Shown one piece after another: positions 36,016 to 44,362 of a stretch of DNA of 49,786 nt. The stretch comes from Nonomuraea maritima (GTDB taxonomy: Bacteria > Actinomycetota > Actinomycetes > Streptosporangiales > Streptosporangiaceae): NCBI RefSeq assembly GCF_900100395.1, contig NZ_FNFB01000034.1:31360-81145 (forward strand), written 5' to 3'. Below the pieces are notes generated by a model. The model searched no databases. It was given only the letters and a program-made list of their open reading frames with translations, and had not been told where the DNA came from. The first letter of the stretch is position 1; every line of letters begins with the position of its first letter. A program made the position numbers and the translations under genes.

Positions 36016-36639
36016 TTACGGGTGGTCGGGGTGGAGGAGGGCGTGCGTGGCTTGGGTGGACAGCCAGGTTGCGGCTTCTTCCCAGGTCCAGCCGAGTTCG
36101 TGGACGACGGTCCAGGCCGACGTCCCGAAGTGGAACCAGAGGACCTGCTCGGCCTTGGTGCGGTCGACGTCGTCGCGGAGTACGGCGAGTTCGGCCAGGC
36201 GGTCGGCGATGCGGCCGAGGTTGTCGCGGTAGCGGCGGACCGCCAGCGCGGCGGCCTCGGCCACCGCCGGATCGGACGTGCGGTTGTCCAGCAGCACCGC
36301 GAGGATCGCGGCCTGGCGGCGGGTGACCTCTCCGGTGCCGCGCGCGGTGGCGCGCAGGATCTCGCGCCCGTCGGTGAGCCGCGACACCTCGTCGAGCACC
36401 TCGTGGACGACCATGTCGGCGGCGCCGCACTCGGTGAGCGCGCGGACGAGCGCGGGCTTGCCTCCGACGCTCGTGTAGACGGTGTTCACCGCCACCCCGG
36501 CCCGTTCGGCCACGGCGGCGACGCTCGTACGGGTGTAGCCGCGCTCGGCGAAGAGCGCGAGGGCCGCGTCGAGGATCGCGGTACGGGTTTCCTGAGCCGC
36601 CGCGACCCGGATTTTCGAGGTGTAGGGACGCCGTGTCAC
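36016..36639 (-). CDS. TetR-family regulator divergent from hemerythrin gene
   Basis: A 207-residue TetR protein. DNA-binding domain: TRTAILDAALALFAERGYTRTSVAAVAERAGVAVNTVY in outline, with the recognition helix ending VNTVYTSVGGK. The rest is helical (EILRATARGTGEVTRRQAAILAVLL). The GTG at 36639 is used; an ATG at 36663 in the same frame would add eight residues and lies within eight bases of the opposite gene. The divergent hemerythrin gene starts 31 bases away, so one operator could block both. Confidence 0.87.
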   Translation of the reverse strand: MTRRPYTSKIRVAAAQETRTAILDAALALFAERGYTRTSVAAVAERAGVAVNTVYTSVGGKPALVRALTECGAADMVVHEVLDEVSRLTDGREILRATARGTGEVTRRQAAILAVLLDNRTSDPAVAEAAALAVRRYRDNLGRIADRLAELAVLRDDVDRTKAEQVLWFHFGTSAWTVVHELGWTWEEAATWLSTQATHALLHPDHP

Positions 36640-36670
36640 ACTTTCATCGTAACGACTCTCCATTGAAAGT

Positions 36671-37366
36671 ATGACCATGACGACGGATAACCTGATCGAC
36701 CCCTCCGCGCCCCGGGACAAGCCGGAGACCGCACAGATGAAGGTCATCCACAAGGCGCTGCGCCGGGAGCTCAGCCTGCTGCCCGTGCTGCTGTCCAAGG
36801 TCGCCGCCGGTGACACCGGGCGGGCCGGCGTCCTGGCCGGTCATGCGCTGCTGGTCCTCGACATGCTGCACGAGCACCACGAGGGCGAGGACGCCCTGCT
36901 CTGGCCGCTGCTGCGGCAGCGCGTCCCCTTGGAGGAGCAGCTGGTGCAGACCATGGAGGCGCAGCACGAGGTCGTCGCCGACCTGGTCGAGGCGATCCGT
37001 TCGCATCTCACGGACTGGTCGCGTGCGGCGGACGCGCGGCTCCGTGACCGGGTGACCGACTTCCTGCTGCGCCTGGAGGCGGCGTTGGAGGACCACCTCG
37101 ACCTCGAGGAACGCGCCGTCCTGCCGCTCATCCACGAGCACCTGACCGTGCCGGAGTGGCTCGCGCCCCAGCACGCCGCGATGGCCAACGGCCCCGCGGG
37201 CCTGAAGGCGAAGCTGCTGCTCGCCGGGGTCGTCCTGGAGGACGCCACCGAACGCGAGCAGGCGTGGTTCCTGCGCTCGATGCCGCCACCGGCCCGCCTC
37301 ATGTGGCGCCTGCTCGGCAGGCGGATGTACGCCGACCACACGGCCAGGATCCGCACCACCACATGA
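36671..37366 (+). CDS. Hemerythrin HHE-domain protein
   Basis: A 231-residue four-helix hemerythrin-like protein that should bind a diiron (O2, NO or redox) centre. Expected ligands are His27 (VIHKAL), the LHEHHEGED cluster at 66-74, His99 (EAQHEVV), His142 and Glu146 (DHLDLEE) and His155/157 (IHEH). The C-terminal ~60 residues form an extra helical segment. The ATG at 36671 or 36677 can serve. Divergent pairing with TetR suggests ligand-controlled expression. Physiological role is unknown; iron storage, oxygen or nitrosative stress are typical proposals. Confidence 0.88.
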   Translation: MTMTTDNLIDPSAPRDKPETAQMKVIHKALRRELSLLPVLLSKVAAGDTGRAGVLAGHALLVLDMLHEHHEGEDALLWPLLRQRVPLEEQLVQTMEAQHEVVADLVEAIRSHLTDWSRAADARLRDRVTDFLLRLEAALEDHLDLEERAVLPLIHEHLTVPEWLAPQHAAMANGPAGLKAKLLLAGVVLEDATEREQAWFLRSMPPPARLMWRLLGRRMYADHTARIRTTT

Positions 37367-37454
37367 ACGCAACGCCCGTCCCCTGCGGTCACCGACCCGC
37401 ATGTCGACGTACCGCAGCAGCCTGCCGTCGCAGCCCGCTGAACGGTCCGGGGGC

Positions 37455-37470
37455 GCCCGCGCAGGCGGGC
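37455..37470 (+). terminator. Short hairpin after the hemerythrin gene
   Basis: GCCCGC-GCAG-GCGGGC forms a perfect 6-bp stem with a four-base loop 88 bases after the stop codon. No T tract follows. The 227-base gap 37367-37593 otherwise holds only the G-rich tract. Confidence 0.45.
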
Positions 37471-37520
37471 AGCGGCAACCGAGCAGCGTATGCGCGACGG
37501 CACGAAAAAGAAGGCCGACT

Positions 37521-37578
37521 GGGGGGGTGGGGGTGGTGAGTGGTCGGTGGGTGGGTGTGGAGTGTGGGGGGCGGGCGG
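37521..37578 (+). other. G-rich tract upstream of the quinone oxidoreductase gene
   Basis: A run of seven Gs, then runs of five, three, three and six, separated by short T/A-containing loops, ends 15 bases before the ATG at 37594. It has the spacing of a potential G-quadruplex on the coding strand and would also lie in the 5' leader of the mRNA. Confidence 0.65.
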
Positions 37579-37593
37579 AGTTGACTATGGGGT

Positions 37594-38541
37594 ATGCATG
37601 CCATCATCGTCTCCGCCCAGGGCGGTCCAGAGGTTCTTGAATATGTCGAACGTCCCGACCCGGTTCCCGGTGACGGGGAGCTCGTGGTCGACGTCGCCGC
37701 CAGCGGGGTGAACTTCATCGACATCTACCACCGCTCGGGCGCGTACCCGCTCGACCTGCCCACCTCCATCGGGTCGGAGGGGGCCGGGACGGTGTCCGCC
37801 GTCGGTCCCGGGGTTGAGGGTGTGGCCGTGGGCGACACGGTCGCGTGGGCCAACGTGCTGGGCAGTTACGCCGAGAAGGCGGTGGTCCCGGCCGCGCGGG
37901 CGGTGCCGGTGCCGGACGGCGTATCCGCCGACGTGGCCGCCGCCGCGATGCTGCAGGGCATGACGGCCCACTACCTCACCCACTCCACCCACGAGGTGCG
38001 CGAGGGCGACCGGGTGCTCGTCCACGCCGGGGCCGGCGGCATGGGGCAGCTGCTCGTCCAGCTCGCCAAGCTCAAGGGGGCCACCGTCTTCACCACGGTC
38101 TCCACCAGCGAGAAGGAGAAGCTGGCCCGCGAGGCGGGCGCGGACGAGGTCCTGCGCTACGACGGCTTCGTCGAGCCGCTGCGCCGCTCGATCGACGTCG
38201 TGTACGACGGCGTCGGCAGGACCACGTTCGACGGCGGCCTCGAGGTGCTGCGCCCGCGCGGCCTCATGGCCCTGTACGGCGCCGCGAGCGGCCCCGTACC
38301 GCCGGTCGATCCGCAGGTCCTGAACAGGCAGGGCTCGCTCTTCCTCACCAGGCCGACCCTCATCCACTACATCGCCGACCGCGAGGAGCTGCTGCGGCGG
38401 GCCTCCGACCTGTTCGGCTGGATCTCGTCGGGGCAGTTGCGGATCTCCATCTCGCACCGCTACCCGCTCGCCGACGCGCGGCAGGCCCACGAGGACCTGG
38501 CCGGGCGACGTACCCACGGGAAGCTGCTTCTCATACCCTGA
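37594..38541 (+). CDS. NADPH:quinone oxidoreductase (zeta-crystallin type)
   Basis: A 315-residue medium-chain dehydrogenase without zinc ligands. Signatures are GVNFIDIYHRSGAYP (QOR family), GSEGAGTVSAVGPGV, and the NADPH-binding loop VLVHAGAGGMGQLLVQLAK, followed by DVVYDGVGRTTF. It reduces quinones or other enones by one- or two-electron transfer. The ATG follows a G-rich leader. The lysE-family gene begins four bases after its stop, so both are one transcription unit. Confidence 0.92.
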   Translation: MHAIIVSAQGGPEVLEYVERPDPVPGDGELVVDVAASGVNFIDIYHRSGAYPLDLPTSIGSEGAGTVSAVGPGVEGVAVGDTVAWANVLGSYAEKAVVPAARAVPVPDGVSADVAAAAMLQGMTAHYLTHSTHEVREGDRVLVHAGAGGMGQLLVQLAKLKGATVFTTVSTSEKEKLAREAGADEVLRYDGFVEPLRRSIDVVYDGVGRTTFDGGLEVLRPRGLMALYGAASGPVPPVDPQVLNRQGSLFLTRPTLIHYIADREELLRRASDLFGWISSGQLRISISHRYPLADARQAHEDLAGRRTHGKLLLIP

Positions 38542-38545
38542 CCCC

Positions 38546-39172
38546 ATGGACATAGCAGGATCAATGCTGTCGTTCGCCGCCGTGGTGGCGCTGCTGACGG
38601 TGACACCCGGTCTCGACACGGCATTGGTCCTGCGCACGTCGCTGCTCGCCGGTCGGCGTCCGGCCTGGGGAGTGACGCTGGGCATCCAGCTCGGCACGCT
38701 CTCCTGGGGGCTGCTCACGGCGGCCGGGCTGTCGGCGCTCCTGGCCGCCTCGCAACTGGCGTACGAGGTGCTGCGCTGGGCCGGGGCGGCCTACCTCGTC
38801 TGGATGGGGCTGCGCATGCTGCTCACCCGGTCGGTGCCCGGTGACAGCGAGGACGCGCGCGAGGAGCTGCGCTTCGGCGCGGGCCTGCGCCGCGGGCTGC
38901 TCACCAACCTGCTCAACCCCAAGGTCGGGGTGTTCTACGTGGCGATGCTGCCGCAGTTCATGCCTGAGGGCGCGCCGCACGCGCTCATGGGGCTGCTGCT
39001 CGCCGGGGTGCACGTGACCGAGGGGCTGCTGTGGAGCGCGCTGCTGATCCTGTTCGCCTCGTGGATGAGCGGGTTCCTGCGCTCGCCGGGCGTGCGCCGG
39101 TTCCTCGACCGGCTCACCGGCCTGGTGATCGTCGGCTTCGGCGTCCGCCTCGCCACGAGCCACACGCCCTGA
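38546..39172 (+). CDS. LysE/RhtB-family amino-acid exporter
   Basis: A 208-residue membrane protein with about six helices and the LysE signature: LLTVTPGLDTALVLRTSLLAGRRPAWGVTLGIQLG in outline, then WAGAAYLVWMGLRML and LLTNLLNPKVGVFYVAMLPQF. Relatives export amino acids or small amines. It starts four bases after the quinone oxidoreductase stop. The substrate is unknown. Confidence 0.9.
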   Translation: MDIAGSMLSFAAVVALLTVTPGLDTALVLRTSLLAGRRPAWGVTLGIQLGTLSWGLLTAAGLSALLAASQLAYEVLRWAGAAYLVWMGLRMLLTRSVPGDSEDAREELRFGAGLRRGLLTNLLNPKVGVFYVAMLPQFMPEGAPHALMGLLLAGVHVTEGLLWSALLILFASWMSGFLRSPGVRRFLDRLTGLVIVGFGVRLATSHTP

Positions 39173-39241
39173 CCCCCGCCGGCCGCCTGAACGCTCCAGC
39201 CGGTACGTCGCCGCCCCCTGGCTGATCGGTCCGCGGATCAG

Positions 39242-39265
39242 CACGCACCTCGGCCGAGGTGCGTG
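39242..39265. terminator. Perfect 24-bp palindrome between convergent genes
   Basis: CACGCACCTCGG is followed directly by CCGAGGTGCGTG, twelve bases per arm with no spacer. Just before it, CTGATC-GGTCCGCG-GATCAG forms a second stem. It lies between lysE (plus) and the DUF6941-like gene (minus), so a bidirectional terminator is most likely, though it could bind a protein. Confidence 0.65.
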
Positions 39266-39278
39266 ACCACACCGGCTA

Positions 39279-39767
39279 TCAGTCGATCAGAACGCCTGAA
39301 CCCAGAGCCTCTTCCTTCGCCCCCGCCTGCGCACCCTCTGTGGGCGGCTCCCCCCTGACCACGAACCGTGCGGAGGCGACCTCAGCATCGTTTACTTCCA
39401 AGATCCACTCGTAGACGCGACCGGCAGCCAGGGGCAGCGGTGGGATCTGGATGGCAAAGCTGAGGGTCAACGGGACCCGTCTTCCTATCGGCTCCGATTG
39501 ATCAGCATGGGGTGCGAACTCACCATGGAAGGAGAGGACCCCATCGTTGTCGGCGAAAGGCCGAACGGGCCGCCCCTCTTCGTCCTGGAGCCGCACCACG
39601 AAAGAGATCTTTCCCTCGACGTCATCCCATGGGATGCGAAGGAAACCAGCAACAGCCGCCATCGGGACCACAGGCCCCGTGACCGACCAACCCGCTCCGA
39701 GCAGGTTGATCTTCCCTGTTGCGACATCGGTGCTGGCGGCATCGCTCAGAACGAGAAAGCCTTCCAT
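39279..39767 (-). CDS. Small DUF6941-like protein coupled to toxin-antitoxin genes
   Basis: A 162-residue protein starting MEGFLVLSDAASTDVATGKINLLGAGWSV, with alternating strands (KISFVVRLQDEEGRP; RVPLTLSFAIQIPPLPLAAGRVYEWILEV) that suggest a beta-sandwich. The opening resembles what I recall as DUF6941, function unknown. Its ATG overlaps the stop of the XRE gene as TGATG, so it is translated with that pair. Its codons are less GC-biased than the neighbours'. A third-component role in the toxin-antitoxin unit is possible but unproven. Confidence 0.65.
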   Translation of the reverse strand: MEGFLVLSDAASTDVATGKINLLGAGWSVTGPVVPMAAVAGFLRIPWDDVEGKISFVVRLQDEEGRPVRPFADNDGVLSFHGEFAPHADQSEPIGRRVPLTLSFAIQIPPLPLAAGRVYEWILEVNDAEVASARFVVRGEPPTEGAQAGAKEEALGSGVLID

Positions 39768-40168
39768 CAGGAGGCAGCCCTCTTCAGCTCCAGCGCACCT
39801 GCCCCACGCGTGGGGGCAGCGCCTATAGCGCCCGCCGCTCCGTGGATGACGACGTGAGCCGGCGCCGATGTGGTGCCGGAAGCCATGCCTTGCGTCCGCA
39901 CGATGTAGCACACCTCAGCGCCCACCGCCAGCGCATAGCGCCTGATCGTGGACATGCGGGGATCCCCGCCAACCCGTTCGAAGTCGGAGACGGCAGGCTG
40001 GCTTCGCCCCATTCTCTCGGCCACCTCCGCCTGAGTGAGGCCCAGTTGCTTGCGCACACCGACCAAGGCCTCGATGAGACGCATGTCTCGCTCGACGGCT
40101 GCGCTCTCACGCTGAACTTCGGGATCATCAGGGTCAATCCCGAGCAGTGCGGCGATGTCGCGGTCCAC
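39767..40168 (-). CDS. XRE/HigA-like antitoxin regulator
   Basis: A 133-residue protein with a helix-turn-helix at about 38-84 (VRKQLGLTQAEVAERMGRSQPAVSDFERVGGDPRMSTIRRYALAVG in outline). The size and the place just after a RelE-like gene match HigA-type antitoxins. The last ~40 residues are a low-complexity Ala/Gly tail. A GTG start at 40168 follows GGGAGGTAGGC, an excellent site. It would neutralise the toxin and repress the promoter. Confidence 0.83.
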   Translation of the reverse strand: MDRDIAALLGIDPDDPEVQRESAAVERDMRLIEALVGVRKQLGLTQAEVAERMGRSQPAVSDFERVGGDPRMSTIRRYALAVGAEVCYIVRTQGMASGTTSAPAHVVIHGAAGAIGAAPTRGAGALELKRAAS

Positions 40169-40194
40169 GCCTACCTCCCACTATCGGTTTAACC

Positions 40195-40554
40195 TTATAT
40201 TCTGCTTCGCCATTCGGCCAGCCGATCCCGCGCCGCATCGATGGCTCGCTTCTGAGCGCCGCCGCCCTTCTTGTGGAACTTCAGACCGAGCAGCAGGTGC
40301 TCACCGTCTGTCAGCACGGTGTAGTACAGGCGGTACTCGTTGCCTGCGTAGCTCAGACGGGCTTCTTTGAGGCCTCTACCCAGGTGCTTTACGTCTCGAT
40401 CCAGCACATTGCCGTCCTCGATGCGCTGCATCAGGTGGCCCAGCTCGAGCAGAGGAGGCTTCCCCTGGAGAACCTCATGGATCTCCTTGCTGACGACTTC
40501 AGCCCCGGATGGAGTGGTGTAGAGCTGCCACTTAGCTTTGGACCGGTCCTCCAC
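40195..40554 (-). CDS. RelE/HigB-like toxin (phage-derived Gp49-like)
   Basis: A 119-residue basic protein. LKEARLSYAGNEYRLYYTV and LLLGLKFHKKGGGAQKRAIDAARDRLAEW are the two conserved parts of Gp49-like HigB proteins, which cut mRNA on the ribosome. The toxin gene comes first, 26 bases before the antitoxin gene, the higBA order. GTG at 40554 has GAGGGG five bases upstream; the open frame extends further but without homology. The 219 bases upstream (40555-40773) should hold the operon's promoter; I see no clear operator there. Confidence 0.82.
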   Translation of the reverse strand: MEDRSKAKWQLYTTPSGAEVVSKEIHEVLQGKPPLLELGHLMQRIEDGNVLDRDVKHLGRGLKEARLSYAGNEYRLYYTVLTDGEHLLLGLKFHKKGGGAQKRAIDAARDRLAEWRSRI

Positions 40555-40773
40555 AGGCACCCCTCTACCGCCAGCCACAGCGCCATCGCAGGCTCCGAAT
40601 GTACAGGTAATGACCTGGAGAATCACTGTGCTCAAATGTCCGAGGCTTTACCTGGCCCTGACGGTGGTGTATGGCGCGCGTGCAATGAGCGACCTTCGCT
40701 GTGCTCGCCGGGGTGCACAAAACCGGACGGCCTGAGCCACGCGTCCTAGCATCGGGCGCTGCTCTGACACCCG

Positions 40774-41820
40774 TCAGCCGGACGTTGCGAAGCCCTGGGG
40801 CCAGTCGAGGAGGCGGGCGCCGAGGACGGCGGTCTCCAGGGTGAAACGCTGCGTCGGGTCGTCCGGCGAGAAGCCCGTCAGCCGCCTGATCCGCTCCAGC
40901 CGGTACGTCACCGCCCGCGCGCTCACCCCCAGCCGCCGCGCGGCGGCCGATTGGTTGCCGTGCGAGGCGAACACCGCCTCCAGCGTCTCCAGCAGCGGCT
41001 CGTGCCCGCCCCGCGCGCGCAGCAGCGGGTCGAGCACGCTGGTCACCAGGTCCTCGATCGCGCCCCTGTCGCGCAGCAGCACGGGGAAGACCAGCAGGTC
41101 GGCGGCCTTGACCACGTCGAGCCTGAGCCCGAGCCGGTCGGCCAGCTCCAGCGCCTGCGCGGCCTCCCGGTAGGACGTCACCACGCCGCCCGGCCCGCGA
41201 TGCGGCCGCCCGACCCCGACCCGCCAGCCGGGCGGGAAGCGGGCGCGTACGTGATGGGTGAACTCCCCCACGGCTGCGGGCAGGCTGCCGGGGACGACGC
41301 ACACGAGCAGCTCGTCGCGCACGGCGACCAGCACGTTGTGCGAGCCGAACCGGGCGATCAGCTCGCGCTCGATCCGGTCCTGCTCGCCGTCGCGCAGCCC
41401 CCGGGCCACGGCCACGACGTACGACTCGGCGAGGCGCAGCCCGAAGTGCTCGGCCCGCTCGGCGAGGCGTTCGGCCCGGCCCTGGAGCAGGTCGTCCACG
41501 AACTGCCTGCGGGCGTCGTCCTCCCGCCGGATCGCGGCGAGCTGGGCTCCTTCGTAACCGGCCATCAGCGCGGAGACCGCCCTGCGCAGCGCGGGCAGCA
41601 ACTGAGCCTGCGAAGGCAGGTCCTCGCCGGCGGCGAGGGCCTGGTCGACGAGGGTGCGCAGCGGAACCCCGAGTTCGGCGGCGCGGACGCCGGCCGCGCG
41701 GTACGCCTCGATCGTCTCGCGGTCCGGTAAGCGCCCGGTCGCGGCGCAACCGGCCAGCGCCTGCCGGTGCCCGCCGAGCAGGTCGGCGGGCAGGTCGGCG
41801 GGCAGGTCGGAGATCGCCAT
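40774..41820 (-). CDS. PucR/CdaR-family transcriptional regulator
   Basis: A 348-residue regulator. An N-terminal helical domain, a central GGDEF-like/PucR region (AESYVVAVARGLRDGEQDRIERELIARF), and the C-terminal PucR helix-turn-helix: LLETLEAVFASHGNQSAAARRLGVSARAVTYRLERIRRLTG in outline. These proteins control purine, sugar-acid or drug-related genes. Its ATG overlaps the permease stop (TGATG), so it is translated with the ABC-2 exporter and may respond to its substrate. Confidence 0.88.
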   Translation of the reverse strand: MAISDLPADLPADLLGGHRQALAGCAATGRLPDRETIEAYRAAGVRAAELGVPLRTLVDQALAAGEDLPSQAQLLPALRRAVSALMAGYEGAQLAAIRREDDARRQFVDDLLQGRAERLAERAEHFGLRLAESYVVAVARGLRDGEQDRIERELIARFGSHNVLVAVRDELLVCVVPGSLPAAVGEFTHHVRARFPPGWRVGVGRPHRGPGGVVTSYREAAQALELADRLGLRLDVVKAADLLVFPVLLRDRGAIEDLVTSVLDPLLRARGGHEPLLETLEAVFASHGNQSAAARRLGVSARAVTYRLERIRRLTGFSPDDPTQRFTLETAVLGARLLDWPQGFATSG

Positions 41821-42608
41821 CAGACTCCTACGTCACGCCTGTCGAAGGCGAGCGCCGCGGTGAGCGCGAACACGACCGTCGCGCCCGCGAGAACAAGGTA
41901 GTCACCGACGGGCAGTCCCTCGTACAGCGGCCTGCCGTCGATGTAGTAGTGGTACGGGGAGAACCACTTCAGCCACGCCACGGCGTCGACGCCGCTGCCC
42001 ATGGTGACGACGACGTACCCTGCGACCAGCCACACCCCGACGGCGGCGGAGGCGACGACCCGGCGTCCGGTGGCGGCGCCGAGGGCCAGCGCGACCGTGC
42101 CGAACAGCAGCGCGAGCAGGAACATCCCGGTGTGCGCGGCGAGGATCCTGCCGAACGGCACCCCCATGGTCAGGGCGGCGCTCAGCGCCCACGCGACGGC
42201 CAGCGTCACGACGGCCACGACGAGCAGCGACACGACGAGCGCGGCCCACCGCTGCAGCACCAGCCGCCGCCGGTCCACCGGCAGCGTGAGGACCAGTTCG
42301 AGCGTGCCCGACTCCTCGGGCTGGGCGATCGCCCGGTTGGCCAGCGTCGTCGCGCACACGACGAACAGCATCGGCACGAACACCTGGTAGACGGCCGACT
42401 GCAGGTAGCCGGTGCCGGACAGGAAGTCCTGCAGCCCCATGAGGTCCCTGAGCGCCCCGGGGAACTTGGCCAACGCCGCCGGGCCGTACACCTCGGGGCT
42501 TTCCCGGACGGAGTTGTACACGCCCAGGTAGAGCCCCATGAACGCGCAGAGGCCGATGGACCACCAGACGAGGGTCCGGCGGCTGTCACGCAGACTCTTG
42601 GCGAGCAC
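41820..42608 (-). CDS. ABC-2 type exporter permease
   Basis: A 262-residue membrane protein with about six helices (LVWWSIGLCAFMGLYLGVY; VFVPMLFVVCATTLANRAIA; VVSLLVVAVVTLAVAWALSAAL; LLALLFGTVALALGAATG; GVWLVAGYVVVTMG; YLVLAGATVVFALTAALAF). EESGTLELVLTLPVDRRRLVLQRW is the ABC-2 coupling segment. A GTG start at 42608 lies inside the end of the ATPase gene, with a GAGGAG site. It is the membrane part of the exporter. Confidence 0.88.
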   Translation of the reverse strand: MLAKSLRDSRRTLVWWSIGLCAFMGLYLGVYNSVRESPEVYGPAALAKFPGALRDLMGLQDFLSGTGYLQSAVYQVFVPMLFVVCATTLANRAIAQPEESGTLELVLTLPVDRRRLVLQRWAALVVSLLVVAVVTLAVAWALSAALTMGVPFGRILAAHTGMFLLALLFGTVALALGAATGRRVVASAAVGVWLVAGYVVVTMGSGVDAVAWLKWFSPYHYYIDGRPLYEGLPVGDYLVLAGATVVFALTAALAFDRRDVGV

Positions 42609-43497
42609 TGTGCTGCTCCTCGTCGCTGTAGTAGGTCAGGAAGATCTCTTCGAGGTCCGGCTCCGCGCTCACCATGTGGACCACGGTGTGGCGGGCCGCC
42701 GCCTTGATGAGCGCGTCGGGGCGGCCGTCGATGGTGCACCGCACGCCGGCGCCCTCCACGCGCACGTCGCGCACGCCGGCCAGGCCCTCGAAGTCCGCGG
42801 CGGGGACGGGTGCGTCGAAGTGCAGCTCCATCCGGCGCACCGCCTTCTCGCGCAGCGCGGCCACATTCTCGACGGCCACGAGGCGGCCGCCACGCACGAT
42901 CCCGACGCGGTCGGAGACGCTCTCGACCTCGGCGAGCACGTGGGAGGACATGAGCACGGTACGGCCGGACCTGCGCACCTCGCGCAGCATGGCCAGGAAC
43001 TCGTGCTGCACCAGCGGGTCGAGCCCGCCGGTCGGCTCGTCCAGGATGAGGAACTCCGGCTCGTGCATGAACGCCTGGATCAGCCCGACCTTCTGCTTGT
43101 TGCCCTTGGAGAGTTTGCCCATCTGCACCGACAGGTCGGCCTCAAACCGCTCGGCCAGCTCCTCGATGCGGGAGGCGGGCACGCCGCCGCGGACGCGGCC
43201 GAGGAAGCGGAGGTAGTCGCGGGCCCGCTCGTGGCCCTCCAGCGCGAGCTCGCCCGGCAGGTAGCCGATCCTCGCCCGCACGGCCGGGTCGCGGGGATCA
43301 CCGCCGAGCACCTGGACGCGGCCCCGGGTGGGCCTGATCACGTCGAGCAGCAACCGGATCGTCGTGGTCTTGCCGGCGCCGTTCGGGCCGAGGTAGCCGA
43401 AGATCTCGCCCGGCTGGATGTCGAGCGTGAGGTCCTCCAGGCCCCGGCGCCTGCCGTAGTACTTGGTCAGCCCTTCGGCCTGCACCACTGCTGTCAT
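42586..43497 (-). CDS. ABC-2 exporter ATPase (drug/daunorubicin type)
   Basis: A 303-residue ATPase with Walker A YLGPNGAGKTTTIR, Q-loop, LSKGNKQKVGLIQAF signature, Walker B FLILDEPTGGLDPL, and MSSHVLAEVESV. The C-terminal domain (about 215-303) is the extra DrrA-like part. I chose the ATG at 43497 (MTAVVQAEGLTKYYG), where homology begins; the frame is open to 43533. It overlaps the permease start by 23 bases. It could export a drug or lipid. Confidence 0.92.
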   Translation of the reverse strand: MTAVVQAEGLTKYYGRRRGLEDLTLDIQPGEIFGYLGPNGAGKTTTIRLLLDVIRPTRGRVQVLGGDPRDPAVRARIGYLPGELALEGHERARDYLRFLGRVRGGVPASRIEELAERFEADLSVQMGKLSKGNKQKVGLIQAFMHEPEFLILDEPTGGLDPLVQHEFLAMLREVRRSGRTVLMSSHVLAEVESVSDRVGIVRGGRLVAVENVAALREKAVRRMELHFDAPVPAADFEGLAGVRDVRVEGAGVRCTIDGRPDALIKAAARHTVVHMVSAEPDLEEIFLTYYSDEEQHSARQESA

Positions 43498-43633
43498 GGC
43501 CGCATGGTCCCGCCCGCGGGGGTGTCGCGTCACTGGGCGAATCCGGCAGTCTGCCGAGCTCTTCCCTTCCGGAACGCGGATCGACGCTGTCCCGTCCCCT
43601 TACCGTGATCAGCGCCGGGCACGATCACCTGCC

Positions 43634-44362
43634 ATGAAGAAGATCGCGATTCTCATGGCCGCGGGCGCGACCGTCTTAGTGAGCGTCGCCCCCGTACAGG
43701 CGGCCACGCAGAGCGCCGCGGACCCCGTCCGCGCGCTCCAGGCCAAGCTCAAGCCCGGACGCGGCGTGTACTTCGTCGAGAAGGTGAGCTGGTCGGACGG
43801 CACCGACGCGCGCGAGTACGGCGGGAACAAGGGCGTCTTCCAGTTCGGCAGGAAGGGCCTGTCGGGCTACGACATCACGATGGAGGGCGGCCAGGAGCCG
43901 GAGCGGGTCATCGGGATCGGCAAGACGGTCTACCGCTCCGGAGGCGTGCTGAGCATCGTCCTGAAGGACAAGAAGAAGCCCTGGTACAAGACCACCACCG
44001 GCGGCGGCTACCCCGGCGGCGCCGCGCAGATCATCAACGCGGCGGAGCCGAAGACGCTGGCCGCCCTGCTCAGGAAGGGCAAGCGGGACAAGAACTCCGT
44101 CACCGGCACGATCACCGTGGGAGACCTCAAGAAGGTCTCGCCCTGGGTCGCGCGGATCCGCAACCAGGACAACGGGGTGAAGGTCGGCTACACCCTCTGG
44201 CTGACCTCGGGCGGGCTCGTCAGCAGGCTGCGGAGCACGTGGACGACGACCGAGAACTCGGAGACCGACGCCGTCACGGTCGACAGCCGCTACACCAAGT
44301 GGGGCGCCAAGGTCTCGATCAAGGCTCCCGCCCCCTCGAAGGTGACCACGAAGCTGTTCTAG
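43634..44362 (+). CDS. Secreted protein of unknown function (LolA/LppX-like look)
   Basis: A 242-residue exported protein. MKKIAILMAAGATVLVSVAPVQA is a good signal peptide, cleaved after AQA near residue 23, with no lipobox. The mature part is Lys/Gly-rich with alternating strands (GVYFVEKVSWSDGTDAREYGGNKGVFQFG; SGYDITMEGG; KTVYRSGGVLSIVLKD; GVKVGYTLWLTSGGLVSRL), which suggests a half-barrel fold as in LolA/LppX lipid-binding proteins; this is only a resemblance. No enzyme motif is seen. The stop codons of this gene and the convergent cobQ share the palindrome CTAG. Confidence 0.75.
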   Translation: MKKIAILMAAGATVLVSVAPVQAATQSAADPVRALQAKLKPGRGVYFVEKVSWSDGTDAREYGGNKGVFQFGRKGLSGYDITMEGGQEPERVIGIGKTVYRSGGVLSIVLKDKKKPWYKTTTGGGYPGGAAQIINAAEPKTLAALLRKGKRDKNSVTGTITVGDLKKVSPWVARIRNQDNGVKVGYTLWLTSGGLVSRLRSTWTTTENSETDAVTVDSRYTKWGAKVSIKAPAPSKVTTKLF

